Source of the DNA: an uncultured Lachnospiraceae bacterium | GTDB taxonomy: Bacteria; Bacillota; Clostridia; Lachnospirales; Lachnospiraceae | Reading direction: 5' to 3' | Assembly (NCBI GenBank): GCA_947037115.1 | Contig: CAMQTN010000001.1 | Span: forward strand, 61,500-125,499 | DNA: 64,000 nucleotides | Shown here: positions 20,141 to 29,537 of the stretch, piece by piece | Layout of the letters: every line of letters starts with the position of its first letter | How positions within the stretch are numbered: the stretch's first letter is position 1 | The notes under the pieces: model-generated | Told to the model about the DNA's origin: nothing | The model's database searches: none | The model's input: the letters and a program-made list of their open reading frames with translations, nothing else | Translations under genes and position numbers: made by a program

Positions 20141-21826
20141 ATGGCGATTATCGGAATTGATCTGGGAACGACGAACAGTCTTGCCTGTGTCTGTCAGGGT
20201 GGCAGGGCGGTTCTGATTCCCAATTCGTTGGGGGAGTCACTGACGCCCAGTGTTGTCAGTGTGGATGAAAATGGGGAGATCTGTGTCGGGGCCGTGGCAA
20301 AGGAGAGACTGATCTCACACCCGGCTGACACGGCGGCTTCCTTCAAGCGGTATATGGGAACAAACAAGGTGTTTACGCTGGCGGGAAATTCGTTTACGCC
20401 TCAGGAGCTTTCCTCCTTTGTCCTGCGCCAGCTCAAAGAGGATGCGGAGCGGTTTCTGGGCGAAGAGGTGACGGAGGCGGTGATCAGCGTCCCGGCTTAT
20501 TTTAACGACAACCAGCGGTATGCTACCAGGGAAGCCGGAAGACTGGCGGGAATCCACGTGGAACGTCTTGTCAATGAACCTTCCGCTGCGGCCCTGTTGG
20601 CGAGCCGGATCAGCAGAGAGGAGGAGGGCAGCTATCTGGTGTTCGACTTCGGGGGAGGGACGCTGGATGTGTCGGTGGTAGACTATTTTGACAATGTGAT
20701 AGAGATCGCTGCCGTCAGCGGTGATAACCGGCTGGGCGGCGATGATTTTGACGAGGTGATTGCCAGAAGCTTCTGCGCCCATCATCAGATGGATTATGAC
20801 GGCCTGGACCAGCAGAGAAAGGCGGCCCTTCTGCGCCTGTCCGAGAAATGCAAACGGAAGCTGACCGAGCGGGATGAGGCAGAGCTCGTATGGGAGGCGG
20901 AAGGGAAAAGGATGCCCTTAAATAATCTTCTCCTCGCGGGGCTTTCCCAGAGTTTGTTTGACCGTATTAGTCAAGTGGTAGAGACGTCGCTTCGGGACAG
21001 CGCCCGGTCGATAGAGGAAATCGATGAGATTGTTCTGGTGGGCGGCTCTTCCAAAATGCCGGTGATCTCCCTCTATCTGCAGACGCAGCTGAAAAGGAAA
21101 CCGGGCATGGTGGCTTCCCCGGACGAGGTGGTTGCCATGGGAGTCGGCATATATGCCGGAATCAAGGAGCGGAAACAGGATATCAGGGATCTGGTCTTGA
21201 CGGACATCTGCCCCTTTACGCTGGGGGTCAATGTGGTAAACTATGTGGATGGCGACAATCCGATCATGTCCGCGGTGATCGAGCGAAACAGCGTGCTTCC
21301 CTGCTCCAGGACAGACTGGTATACGAATGCCTGTGACAATCAGACGAAAATAGTTGTGGGCATCTATCAGGGAGAGGCGTTTTACTGTAACGACAATCTG
21401 AAGCTGGGTGTCATCGAGATGGATATTGCGCCGGTCAAAAAAGGGCAGACACGCCTGAAAGTGTGTTTTACATACGATATCAACGGCATTCTGGAGGTGG
21501 AGGTCACGGACTGCACGAATCCCGGGGTGGAGCGGGCGAAGAGGAAAGTGCTGACAAGTGAGAACCTGCGGCTGTCGGAGGAGGAAATAGAACGCCGGCT
21601 GGAGGAACTGCGTACATACAAACTGATGCCCTGTGGCGGTATACGGGCGAAAATGGTGATGGCCAGAGGCGAGCGGCTGTATTCCCAGACGCTTGGCGCA
21701 AGACGTCAGGAGGTTGCCGCCGTACTGGGGCAGATTCAACAGGCAGTTGCAGGCGGAGATGACAGGCGGCTTACCGAGTGCCTGCGGTTGGCGGAGGAGA
21801 TTTTCGACCGTCTGGAAGAATGGTAG
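20141..21826 (+). CDS. hscC: Hsp70 family protein, HscC-like
   Basis: IIGIDLGTTNSLACVCQGG, FDFGGGTLDVSVVDYFDN, LVGGSSKMPVI; short C-terminal part. Confidence 0.9.
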   Translation: MAIIGIDLGTTNSLACVCQGGRAVLIPNSLGESLTPSVVSVDENGEICVGAVAKERLISHPADTAASFKRYMGTNKVFTLAGNSFTPQELSSFVLRQLKEDAERFLGEEVTEAVISVPAYFNDNQRYATREAGRLAGIHVERLVNEPSAAALLASRISREEEGSYLVFDFGGGTLDVSVVDYFDNVIEIAAVSGDNRLGGDDFDEVIARSFCAHHQMDYDGLDQQRKAALLRLSEKCKRKLTERDEAELVWEAEGKRMPLNNLLLAGLSQSLFDRISQVVETSLRDSARSIEEIDEIVLVGGSSKMPVISLYLQTQLKRKPGMVASPDEVVAMGVGIYAGIKERKQDIRDLVLTDICPFTLGVNVVNYVDGDNPIMSAVIERNSVLPCSRTDWYTNACDNQTKIVVGIYQGEAFYCNDNLKLGVIEMDIAPVKKGQTRLKVCFTYDINGILEVEVTDCTNPGVERAKRKVLTSENLRLSEEEIERRLEELRTYKLMPCGGIRAKMVMARGERLYSQTLGARRQEVAAVLGQIQQAVAGGDDRRLTECLRLAEEIFDRLEEW

Positions 21827-21846
21827 AAACAAAGAAACGGCAAGGA

Positions 21847-22353
21847 ATGGAAAATGAGAGCAGGCGTCGCGTGGACGCGTTTATCCGATACTGGAATGCA
21901 TATAAGAGTTCCCATACCAGACCGGGGACGCTTGACTGGTGGAAGGGGTATCTTTTTTCGGAGGAATTTCAGGATATCCGCTTTCACCCGCAGGTGGTTC
22001 AACTGCTTGCGGACGAACGGAAATGGAGACATAAGTGGCATGGATTTTTTCAGTACACTTACATGACGGATGAGATAAAGGGTCTCCTGTGGGAGGCATA
22101 TGGTTTTCGGGAAGATGATGGGACTGCGTATCAGGATGATTTGCAGAAACTCTGGATATATCTGCATCCGAGGCGTATCAGGCGGCGTATGAAGGAGAGA
22201 ACAAAGCGTCTGTTCAGGGGAGCGGCGATTATTTTTATCCTGCTTTTCTGTATTTGGGGAGCCTGTATGACCAACGACGGGAGAGTGCTGGCTCCGATTG
22301 TGGTTGCGCTGCTATACTATACGGGAACGCTGTTTGGAGACATGCATAAGTGA
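21847..22353 (+). CDS. Small membrane protein, J-domain-less paralog of the downstream J-protein core
   Basis: DWWKGYLFSEEFQDIRFHPQVVQLLADE...LWEAYGFREDDGTAYQDD parallels DWWKEYLSSKEFQDIRYQSQVLETLADE...FWEAYGFRGDEETAYQGD in the next gene; C-terminal TMs. Confidence 0.8.
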   Translation: MENESRRRVDAFIRYWNAYKSSHTRPGTLDWWKGYLFSEEFQDIRFHPQVVQLLADERKWRHKWHGFFQYTYMTDEIKGLLWEAYGFREDDGTAYQDDLQKLWIYLHPRRIRRRMKERTKRLFRGAAIIFILLFCIWGACMTNDGRVLAPIVVALLYYTGTLFGDMHK

Positions 22354-22441
22354 CGCGTGCGGGTACCTGTATCGGAAGGGGTGCATGGGCAGCCGGAGCC
22401 GACCCGGTGACAGGGAAAGGGAACAGGAACAGGGACATAAC

Positions 22442-24211
22442 ATGAATATCTGGAATATACTCGGCATAGAGCCGACCACCGACAAAAAAGCCATCAGAAA
22501 AGCCTATGCGGCGAAGACAAAGGAGATTCACCCGGAGGATGCGCCGGAGGAGTTCAAGCGGCTGCACGAGGCGTATCAGGCGGCACTCGGGTACGCGGAT
22601 TATGTCAGACAGGTCGGGCAGTCTGGCGGCAGCGTGACGTCGTTTTACAAAACGGAGGAAAGCGCGCCGGAGGATGCAGAGAGAAACACTGCCGATGACA
22701 AAGAGGAGGACGTGCCGGAAAGTACCGGGAACAGGACGCAGGATAGCGAAACGGTGCGCACGGACGAAACCACGGAGGAACCCGGGCGGGAAGATCTGCG
22801 CGCCTACTTTGAGGAGAGCCAGGAGAAACACGGGCAGCAGGTTGCCGCGTTTTTGAACCATTGGAAAGCGTTTCAGGGTCCTTACCAAGATCAGGAGGCA
22901 ATGGACTGGTGGAAAGAATATCTGTCCTCAAAGGAATTTCAGGACATCCGCTATCAGTCACAGGTATTGGAGACACTGGCGGACGAGATCGACAATAAAT
23001 GTTTTTACGGCATTAATGAGGTAAAAATGCTTTTCTGGGAAGCTTACGGCTTCCGGGGAGACGAGGAGACCGCGTATCAGGGAGACCGGCAGCGGCTCTA
23101 TAGAAGCCTGTATCCGGCATATGAAAAACAGCGGCAGAATATACAGTACGAACAGAAATGGGCAAGAAATGATAAAATCCTCCGTATTTTTATTGGCATT
23201 GTGGCGGCGGCCCTCCTGGCAGTCTGTATTATGATTCCCGTGACGATTCACAGACAGCGGGAGAACGGACGGCGGTTTCTGGCCGACTATATGGCGCAGC
23301 GGTATCCAGCGGCGGGATTTTCCAGGCCGGAGCGGATCGATAAGGACAGTTCCGGCAATATTGTCTATAGAATGCGCCCGGCGGCCCACCCGGAACTGTC
23401 TGTCACCGCCACGGTGGAAACTGCGTATGTGGAGGGCGAGAAGGCATATCAGGTGACGGAGGATTACGGCCAGCTTATTTTTGAGCTTTATGCCGCACAG
23501 TACGGACTTGAGGCCGGACGGGTGACCTGTACGGAAGGGCCGGTTCTTAATTATACGGTTACCGAATACAGCGCACTGTTTTACTTCGACGAGGAAGAAC
23601 TGGATGCGTTCTGTGAGACAGCGGAGAAAATGTTTGCCGAGCAGGAGGAGCTGCAAACCATATCGGAAGTGGCTGTCTGTACAGAATACGTGTTATTCCC
23701 CGAAATTCTGTTTCAGGGAGGCGTGGAGTATTTTCCTTTTGCAGATATGCAGATCTATGATTTCAGAGGCAGGAAAGCGTCGGAGATTTCCGCCATGCTC
23801 CGGGACGCATATATGCGCTATATGTTCCAGTATGAATCCTGGAATATTACGACAGCGCAGTATCGGGAGTGGGGAGCGGCATACGAGAAAATCTGTGAAG
23901 AATGGGAGGACGACAACGGGGAGTGGCATGAGGTGTACGACCCGGATACAGGAGAGTATCTTTGCAGACTTTTTATCCCCACATATGAGATTTATGACGG
24001 CTACTACAGCTCTAACGGCAATATGCCCAGTCTGCCCAGAACGACGCGGATGATAACCGCAGGGAACGCGTACTATTTTTTGCAGGACCGGGAGGCAGAT
24101 TTGCATGTCGAGGGGGACGGCAGCGGATTTACGGTGGAATTTTACGGGACTGACATGTTTGTCGGAGAGAATCCGGAAGTGGAGTTTTATGATTTAAGGA
24201 ATTATTACTAG
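22442..24211 (+). CDS. J-domain membrane co-chaperone-like protein with large extracytoplasmic C-terminus
   Basis: NIWNILGIEPTTDKKAIRKAYAAKTKEIHPEDAPEEFKRLHEAYQAAL (HPE in place of HPD), TM segment ILRIFIGIVAAALLAVCIMIPVTI. Confidence 0.8.
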   Translation: MNIWNILGIEPTTDKKAIRKAYAAKTKEIHPEDAPEEFKRLHEAYQAALGYADYVRQVGQSGGSVTSFYKTEESAPEDAERNTADDKEEDVPESTGNRTQDSETVRTDETTEEPGREDLRAYFEESQEKHGQQVAAFLNHWKAFQGPYQDQEAMDWWKEYLSSKEFQDIRYQSQVLETLADEIDNKCFYGINEVKMLFWEAYGFRGDEETAYQGDRQRLYRSLYPAYEKQRQNIQYEQKWARNDKILRIFIGIVAAALLAVCIMIPVTIHRQRENGRRFLADYMAQRYPAAGFSRPERIDKDSSGNIVYRMRPAAHPELSVTATVETAYVEGEKAYQVTEDYGQLIFELYAAQYGLEAGRVTCTEGPVLNYTVTEYSALFYFDEEELDAFCETAEKMFAEQEELQTISEVAVCTEYVLFPEILFQGGVEYFPFADMQIYDFRGRKASEISAMLRDAYMRYMFQYESWNITTAQYREWGAAYEKICEEWEDDNGEWHEVYDPDTGEYLCRLFIPTYEIYDGYYSSNGNMPSLPRTTRMITAGNAYYFLQDREADLHVEGDGSGFTVEFYGTDMFVGENPEVEFYDLRNYY

Positions 24212-24290
24212 AAAGAAATTTGAATTATTTTACCAATTATTTTTGATTTACGTCTTGAATTTTTGGGATAAATTGGGTAAAATAAAACCG

Positions 24291-24308
24291 TTGACAAAAT
24301 TTTGTCAA
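24291..24308. promoter_or_regulatory. 18-bp perfect palindrome TTGACAAAATTTTGTCAA upstream of gap
   Basis: Self-reverse-complementary; contains a -35-like TTGACA; 73 bp before the gap start. Confidence 0.7.
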
Positions 24309-24380
24309 TCTTATCCATATCGGGTTGGCAAAATTATTATAGTAAAGTTATAAAAAATCAATATTCAGGAGGAACAAAAA

Positions 24381-25382
24381 ATGGCAGTAAGAGTAGCAAT
24401 CAATGGTTTTGGCCGTATCGGTCGTCTGGCATTCAGACAGATGTTTGGAGCAGAGGGTTATGAAGTTGTAGCGATCAATGATCTGACAAGCCCCAAGATG
24501 CTTGCACATCTGTTAAAGTACGATTCTTCTCAGGGTAAATATGCTCTGGCAGATACCGTAACTGCAGGCGAGGATTCCATCACAGTTGATGGTAAGACAT
24601 TAAAGATCTACAAAGAGCCCGATGCAAACAACTGCCCTTGGGGTGAACTCAAGGTTGACGTTGTTTTGGAGTGCTCCGGCTTCTATACCAGCAAAGAGAA
24701 GGCTCAGGCTCACATCAATGCTGGCGCTAGAAAGGTTGTTATCTCTGCTCCCGCAGGAAACGATCTTCCTACCATCGTATACAACGTAAACCATGAGACA
24801 CTTAAAGCTTCGGATACCATCATTTCCGCAGCTTCCTGTACAACAAACTGTCTGGCTCCCATGGCTAAGGCTCTGAACGATCTGGCTGGCATCAAGTCCG
24901 GTATCATGAGCACGATCCATGCTTACACAGGCGACCAGATGATCCTTGACGGTCCCCAGAGAAAGGGCGATCTGAGAAGATCCCGCGCAGGCGCAGTGAA
25001 TATCGTTCCCAACAGCACAGGCGCAGCAAAGGCTATCGGCCTTGTTATCCCTGAGCTGAACGGCAAGCTGATCGGTTCCGCACAGCGTGTTCCTACTCCT
25101 ACAGGTTCTACCACAATTCTGGTTGCAACTGTTGAGAAGTCCGTTACCAAGGATGAGATCAATGCAGCTATGAAGGCAGCAGCTACCGAGTCCTTCGGTT
25201 ACAACGAGGACGAGATCGTTTCTTCCGATATCGTAGGCAGCACCTATGGTTCCATCTTCGACGCTACCCAGACTATGGTTGGCGAGGACAACCTTGTACA
25301 GGTTGTTTCCTGGTATGACAATGAGAACAGCTACACTTCTCAGATGGTTCGTACCATCAAATACTTCTCTGAGTTAGCATAG
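24381..25382 (+). CDS. gap: Glyceraldehyde-3-phosphate dehydrogenase, type I
   Basis: [50 protein letters not shown]. Confidence 0.98.
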   Translation: MAVRVAINGFGRIGRLAFRQMFGAEGYEVVAINDLTSPKMLAHLLKYDSSQGKYALADTVTAGEDSITVDGKTLKIYKEPDANNCPWGELKVDVVLECSGFYTSKEKAQAHINAGARKVVISAPAGNDLPTIVYNVNHETLKASDTIISAASCTTNCLAPMAKALNDLAGIKSGIMSTIHAYTGDQMILDGPQRKGDLRRSRAGAVNIVPNSTGAAKAIGLVIPELNGKLIGSAQRVPTPTGSTTILVATVEKSVTKDEINAAMKAAATESFGYNEDEIVSSDIVGSTYGSIFDATQTMVGEDNLVQVVSWYDNENSYTSQMVRTIKYFSELA

Positions 25383-25399
25383 ATCAAAAAAGATTTATA

Positions 25400-25554
25400 A
25401 GACGTCAGAGGACGACGTCTGACAAATTCTAAGTTTTGACCGGCAGGTTAAAAAAGCAAACCTGCGCTTGATACTTGGAACTAATAAAGAGAGAAATAAA
25501 GAGGCTCGGCCGCTGGGCCGGGTCTCTCTTCATATACGGCTGCGGCCGCATATG
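25400..25554 (+). repeat. Tandem array of four hairpins in the gap-pgk spacer
   Basis: AGACGTC/GACGTCT (25400-25420); GCAGGTT/AACCTGC (25443-25465); CGGCC-gctg-GGCCG (25507-25520); CATATaCGGC-tgcg-GCCGcATATG (25531-25554). Confidence 0.75.
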
Positions 25555-25583
25555 CAAATAATATAAAACAGGAGGATACAAAA

Positions 25584-26816
25584 ATGGCATTGAATAAGAA
25601 ATCCGTAGATGATATCAATGTGAAAGGCAAGCGCGTCCTTGTGAGATGTGACTTTAACGTACCTTTGAAAGAGGGCAAGATTACGGATGAGACCCGTATC
25701 GTGGCTGCGCTTCCCACCATTCAGAAATTACTTGCGGACGGCGGAAAGGTAATCCTTTGCTCCCACCTTGGTAAGGTAAAGAACGGCCCCAATGAGGGTG
25801 AGTCCCTTGCGCCTGTAGCGGAGAGACTTTCCGAGAAGCTTGGCAAGCCCGTTAATTTCGTATCGGACTATAATGTGACAGGCGAGGCTGCTACGGCAGC
25901 TGTTGCAGCTATGAACGAAGGCGACGTAGTGCTTCTTCAGAATACCCGTTTCCGCGGCAAAGAGGAGACCAAGCCCACAGATGCAGGCGAGAACTTTGCG
26001 AAAGAGCTGGCTGACCTGGCTGACGTTTATGTGTGCGATGCTTTCGGTTCCGCCCACAGAGCGCACGCTTCCGTAGCTGTTGTGACCAAGTATATCACAG
26101 AAAAGGGCGGCGAGAATGCGGTTGGTTATCTGATGCAGAAGGAGATCGACTTCCTCGGCAATGCGGTGGAGAATCCCGTGAGACCTTTTGTGGCTATCCT
26201 TGGCGGTGCGAAGGTTGCCGACAAGCTGAACGTAATCAACAATCTGCTTGAGAAGTGCGACACGCTGATTATCGGCGGTGGTATGGCTTTCACTTTCCTG
26301 AAAGCGAAAGGCTATGAGATCGGTAATTCTCTGGTGGACGACGAGAAGCTTGACTACTGTAAAGAGATGATGGCTAAGGCGGAGAAGCTTGGAAAGCAGC
26401 TGCTGCTCCCCATTGATACCGGTGTTGCTTCCGGTTTCCCGAGCCCCATTGACGCTCCTGTTGAAGTGGAGTATGTTGACTCTGACAAGATTCCTGCCGA
26501 CAAGGAAGGTCTTGATATCGGGCCTAAGACGCAGGAACAGTTTGCAAATGCAGTGAAGACGGCTAAGACAGTTGTATGGAACGGACCTATGGGCGTGTTT
26601 GAGAATCCGACTCTGGCAAAGGGTACGATTGCTGTAGCAAAGGCGCTGGCAGAGACAGATGCAACCACTATCATCGGCGGCGGCGATTCCGCAGCGGCTT
26701 GTAACCAGCTTGGTTTCGCAGATAAGATGTCCCACATTTCCACAGGCGGCGGCGCTTCCCTTGAGTTCCTTGAGGGCAAAGAACTTCCCGGCGTTATGGC
26801 AGCAGACGACAAGTGA
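25584..26816 (+). CDS. pgk: Phosphoglycerate kinase
   Basis: [44 protein letters not shown]-type motif, [10 protein letters not shown]. Confidence 0.98.
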   Translation: MALNKKSVDDINVKGKRVLVRCDFNVPLKEGKITDETRIVAALPTIQKLLADGGKVILCSHLGKVKNGPNEGESLAPVAERLSEKLGKPVNFVSDYNVTGEAATAAVAAMNEGDVVLLQNTRFRGKEETKPTDAGENFAKELADLADVYVCDAFGSAHRAHASVAVVTKYITEKGGENAVGYLMQKEIDFLGNAVENPVRPFVAILGGAKVADKLNVINNLLEKCDTLIIGGGMAFTFLKAKGYEIGNSLVDDEKLDYCKEMMAKAEKLGKQLLLPIDTGVASGFPSPIDAPVEVEYVDSDKIPADKEGLDIGPKTQEQFANAVKTAKTVVWNGPMGVFENPTLAKGTIAVAKALAETDATTIIGGGDSAAACNQLGFADKMSHISTGGGASLEFLEGKELPGVMAADDK

Positions 26817-26834
26817 TGCGATGAGCAGAGCGAG

Positions 26835-26929
26835 AATGACCGAAGAAGAAAGAGGCTGTGCTTGCACGAAGCCTCTTTCGGATTCGGTCGTTTGAGGGTG
26901 CAACGCACCCGAGGAATTGCGGAGCAATT
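26835..26929 (+). repeat. Hairpin array in the pgk-tpiA spacer
   Basis: Nested AATGACCGAA...GAAAGAGGCT/AGCCTCTTTC...TTCGGTCGTT, then GGGTGC-aac-GCACCC, then AATTGC-gga-GCAATT. Confidence 0.8.
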
Positions 26930-26978
26930 GCGAGGCGAAGCATGTAGAAATTATAGCAAATATAAGGAGAATAGAATC

Positions 26979-27725
26979 ATGGCAAGAAAAAGAATTATCG
27001 CCGGCAACTGGAAGATGAACATGACTCCCAGTGAGGCTGTAGCGCTCTGCGCGACATTGAAGGATCTGGTTGTGAACGATGCGGTTGACGTTGTTTACTG
27101 TGTACCTGCTATTGACATTGTGCCTGTGGCTGAGGCTGTGAAGGGCACCAACGTGCATGTGGGCGCTGAGAATTTCTACATTGAGGATAAGGGCGCGTAC
27201 ACGGGCGAAATTTCCGCTCCCATGTTGAAGGATGCGGGCGTGGAGTATGTGATCATCGGGCACTCTGAGAGGAGAGAGTATTTTAAGGAGGACGACGCTT
27301 TCCTGAACAAGAAAGTGCTTAAGGCACTGGAGGCCGGTCTTGTGCCGATTCTTTGCTGCGGCGAGTCCCTGGAGCAGAGAGAGATGAACGTGACCATGGA
27401 TTGGATCAGATTGCAGATCAAGTCCGACCTGGCAGGCGTGACCGCTGATCAGGTGAAGGGTATGGTTATCGCATACGAGCCCATCTGGGCGATCGGAACC
27501 GGCAAGACAGCTACTTCCGATCAGGCGCAGGAAGTATGTAAGGGTATCCGTGACTGCATCGCTGAGATGTATGACGCAGCTACCGCAGAAGCAGTCCGCA
27601 TTCAGTACGGCGGTTCCATGAACGCTTCCAATGCGGCTGAATTGCTGTCCAAGCCTGATATTGACGGTGGTCTGATCGGCGGTGCGTCGCTTAAGCCTGA
27701 CTTTGGACAGATCGTGAACGCGTAA
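26979..27725 (+). CDS. tpiA: Triosephosphate isomerase
   Basis: [43 protein letters not shown]. Confidence 0.98.
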   Translation: MARKRIIAGNWKMNMTPSEAVALCATLKDLVVNDAVDVVYCVPAIDIVPVAEAVKGTNVHVGAENFYIEDKGAYTGEISAPMLKDAGVEYVIIGHSERREYFKEDDAFLNKKVLKALEAGLVPILCCGESLEQREMNVTMDWIRLQIKSDLAGVTADQVKGMVIAYEPIWAIGTGKTATSDQAQEVCKGIRDCIAEMYDAATAEAVRIQYGGSMNASNAAELLSKPDIDGGLIGGASLKPDFGQIVNA

Positions 27726-27763
27726 GCGGCATCTTTTTTAAAGGTGAAATAAAAATAGAGAGA

Positions 27764-27809
27764 ACTCACTTCGATTTTTGCAGGGCATAGAATCGAAGTG
27801 AGTTTTTTT
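27764..27809 (+). terminator. Rho-independent terminator after tpiA
   Basis: ACTCACTTCGATT / AATCGAAGTGAGT perfect 13-bp stem followed by a T run. Confidence 0.92.
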
Positions 27810-27839
27810 GAAAAGGGAATTGAAGAGGAGAGAAATTGT

Positions 27840-29447
27840 ATGGGCAGGATGATGGAGACTGAGGAGGAGGAAACAATTTCAAGATTCGGGTTGCAGAATG
27901 AGGACGGGATTGTCCTGAAAAGAAGTTTGCTTTACACGTTTTTGCTGGGCTTTTTTGCCCATGGTTTTCTGCTTGTGAATATCAGCGTTTCCCATGATGC
28001 TGTGTTTGACTTTTATGATGCTCTTTCGGCGCACCAGCATCAGATTGGGCTGGGAAGAATACTGGAACCTTTGTACAGGGAGGTGACGGCCTCCGGACTT
28101 TTAATGCCGTGGAGCCTTGGAATTGTCGCTTTTTTCTGGTTGGGACTTGCCGTTTTTTTAGTCTGCAAGCTGTTTGACTTGTTTGACAGGACGGAAGTTT
28201 TGCTGACTGCGGGAATCATGACGGTGAACATTTCGGTGACTGCCATAGGAGCTGCCTATACGCCCTGGCTTGCGGCCGATATGTTTGCGCTTCTGCTTGC
28301 GACGGCGGGCGTGTATTTTTGGAATCTCTATTTGAAAGAGCATCGGATCAGGAACCTGGCATTTGGTATGATGGCGGTTGTTATGTCCCTGTCCATCTAT
28401 CAGTGCTATCTGGCTGTGACGGTTGTGCTGATGATTCTGCTTTCCATGCAGAACCTGATCAAAAAGGACGGCGCCATGAGGGTGTTTCAGGATGGCTGTG
28501 CGGGCATCGGAATGATAGCGGCGGGCGGAATTGTCTATTATTTTCTGATGAAGTTTGTCTGTATTCTGGCAGGCACTCCCCTTGCGGAGGGCGAGTATGA
28601 CAGTGTGACAAATCTGTGGGATAATCAGGAATCGATTGCGCATAGGCTGGTATCCTGTCTGAAGGAGGAAGCGACACATTTCTTTGCAAAGGATGAAAAT
28701 ATTTATCCGTATCAGGCGGTATGGATCGTCAATCTGCTGCTTGCCTGTCTGTGTGTCTTCCTTGTTGTGCGCCTGGTGAGACTGGAAAGAGACGAATTTC
28801 AAAAGGGAGAATGGCTTCTGCTTCTGTTACTGGCGGCTGTTTTGCCTTTTGCGGCCTACATGATGCGACTGTTAAATCCCCATGTCCATGATTTGATGAC
28901 GTATGCTGTCTGGCTGCTGTATCTGGTGCCGATTCTTTTGTGGAAGTGGAATTTCTTAAGGGGCGGGGGCAGAATGATTCGACAGCAATCGACGGCATTT
29001 GGCAGAAGAATTTACGGTGCGGTTACAGTTTTACTTTCAATGATCCTCTTCTTTTATATACAGACGGATAATGCGGTGTATGTGAAGAAGGAGGTGGAGA
29101 GCAGGGCAACTTTATCCCTGATGACGGAGGTTATGGCTGAGATCGACCGGACGGAAGGCTACGTGCCGGGAGAAACAGAAGTTACCTTTGTGGGGGATAT
29201 CGCAGAGGTACTGGAGGAGATTCCGGGGACAGACCGGGTAAAAGGCGTTTCCGGATGTAACAAGTCTACTGCGATTACCTATAAGGAGACCTATCAGGCA
29301 TACTTTGACCATGTGATGCTGCGGGATGTGGAGGTCGTTTTCGACAATGTGACAGAGGAAAAGCCGGAGGTTATACAGATGCCCTCTTATCCCCAGACGG
29401 GATATGTACAGATGGTAGATCAGGTTGTGGTAGTGAAATGGAATTAA
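27840..29447 (+). CDS. Polytopic membrane protein, GtrII-like glucosyltransferase family
   Basis: Many TMs; SHDAVFDFYDALSAHQHQIGLGRILEPLYR resembles GtrII-family start. Confidence 0.65.
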   Translation: MGRMMETEEEETISRFGLQNEDGIVLKRSLLYTFLLGFFAHGFLLVNISVSHDAVFDFYDALSAHQHQIGLGRILEPLYREVTASGLLMPWSLGIVAFFWLGLAVFLVCKLFDLFDRTEVLLTAGIMTVNISVTAIGAAYTPWLAADMFALLLATAGVYFWNLYLKEHRIRNLAFGMMAVVMSLSIYQCYLAVTVVLMILLSMQNLIKKDGAMRVFQDGCAGIGMIAAGGIVYYFLMKFVCILAGTPLAEGEYDSVTNLWDNQESIAHRLVSCLKEEATHFFAKDENIYPYQAVWIVNLLLACLCVFLVVRLVRLERDEFQKGEWLLLLLLAAVLPFAAYMMRLLNPHVHDLMTYAVWLLYLVPILLWKWNFLRGGGRMIRQQSTAFGRRIYGAVTVLLSMILFFYIQTDNAVYVKKEVESRATLSLMTEVMAEIDRTEGYVPGETEVTFVGDIAEVLEEIPGTDRVKGVSGCNKSTAITYKETYQAYFDHVMLRDVEVVFDNVTEEKPEVIQMPSYPQTGYVQMVDQVVVVKWN

Positions 29448-29537
29448 AAGCAAAACTAACTTCACAAGCGTGTTTTTATTTGTTAGAATAGGACTATGGG
29501 GAAAAGCTTTCGGAATGAAAGCAGGATGGGTTACAAT

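Noticed and set aside
25728-27263. 511-aa minus-strand ORF across pgk and tpiA
   Set aside because: Antisense shadow of two highly conserved glycolytic genes with strong codon bias; no recognisable domain, no RBS, and it crosses the hairpin-rich spacer.
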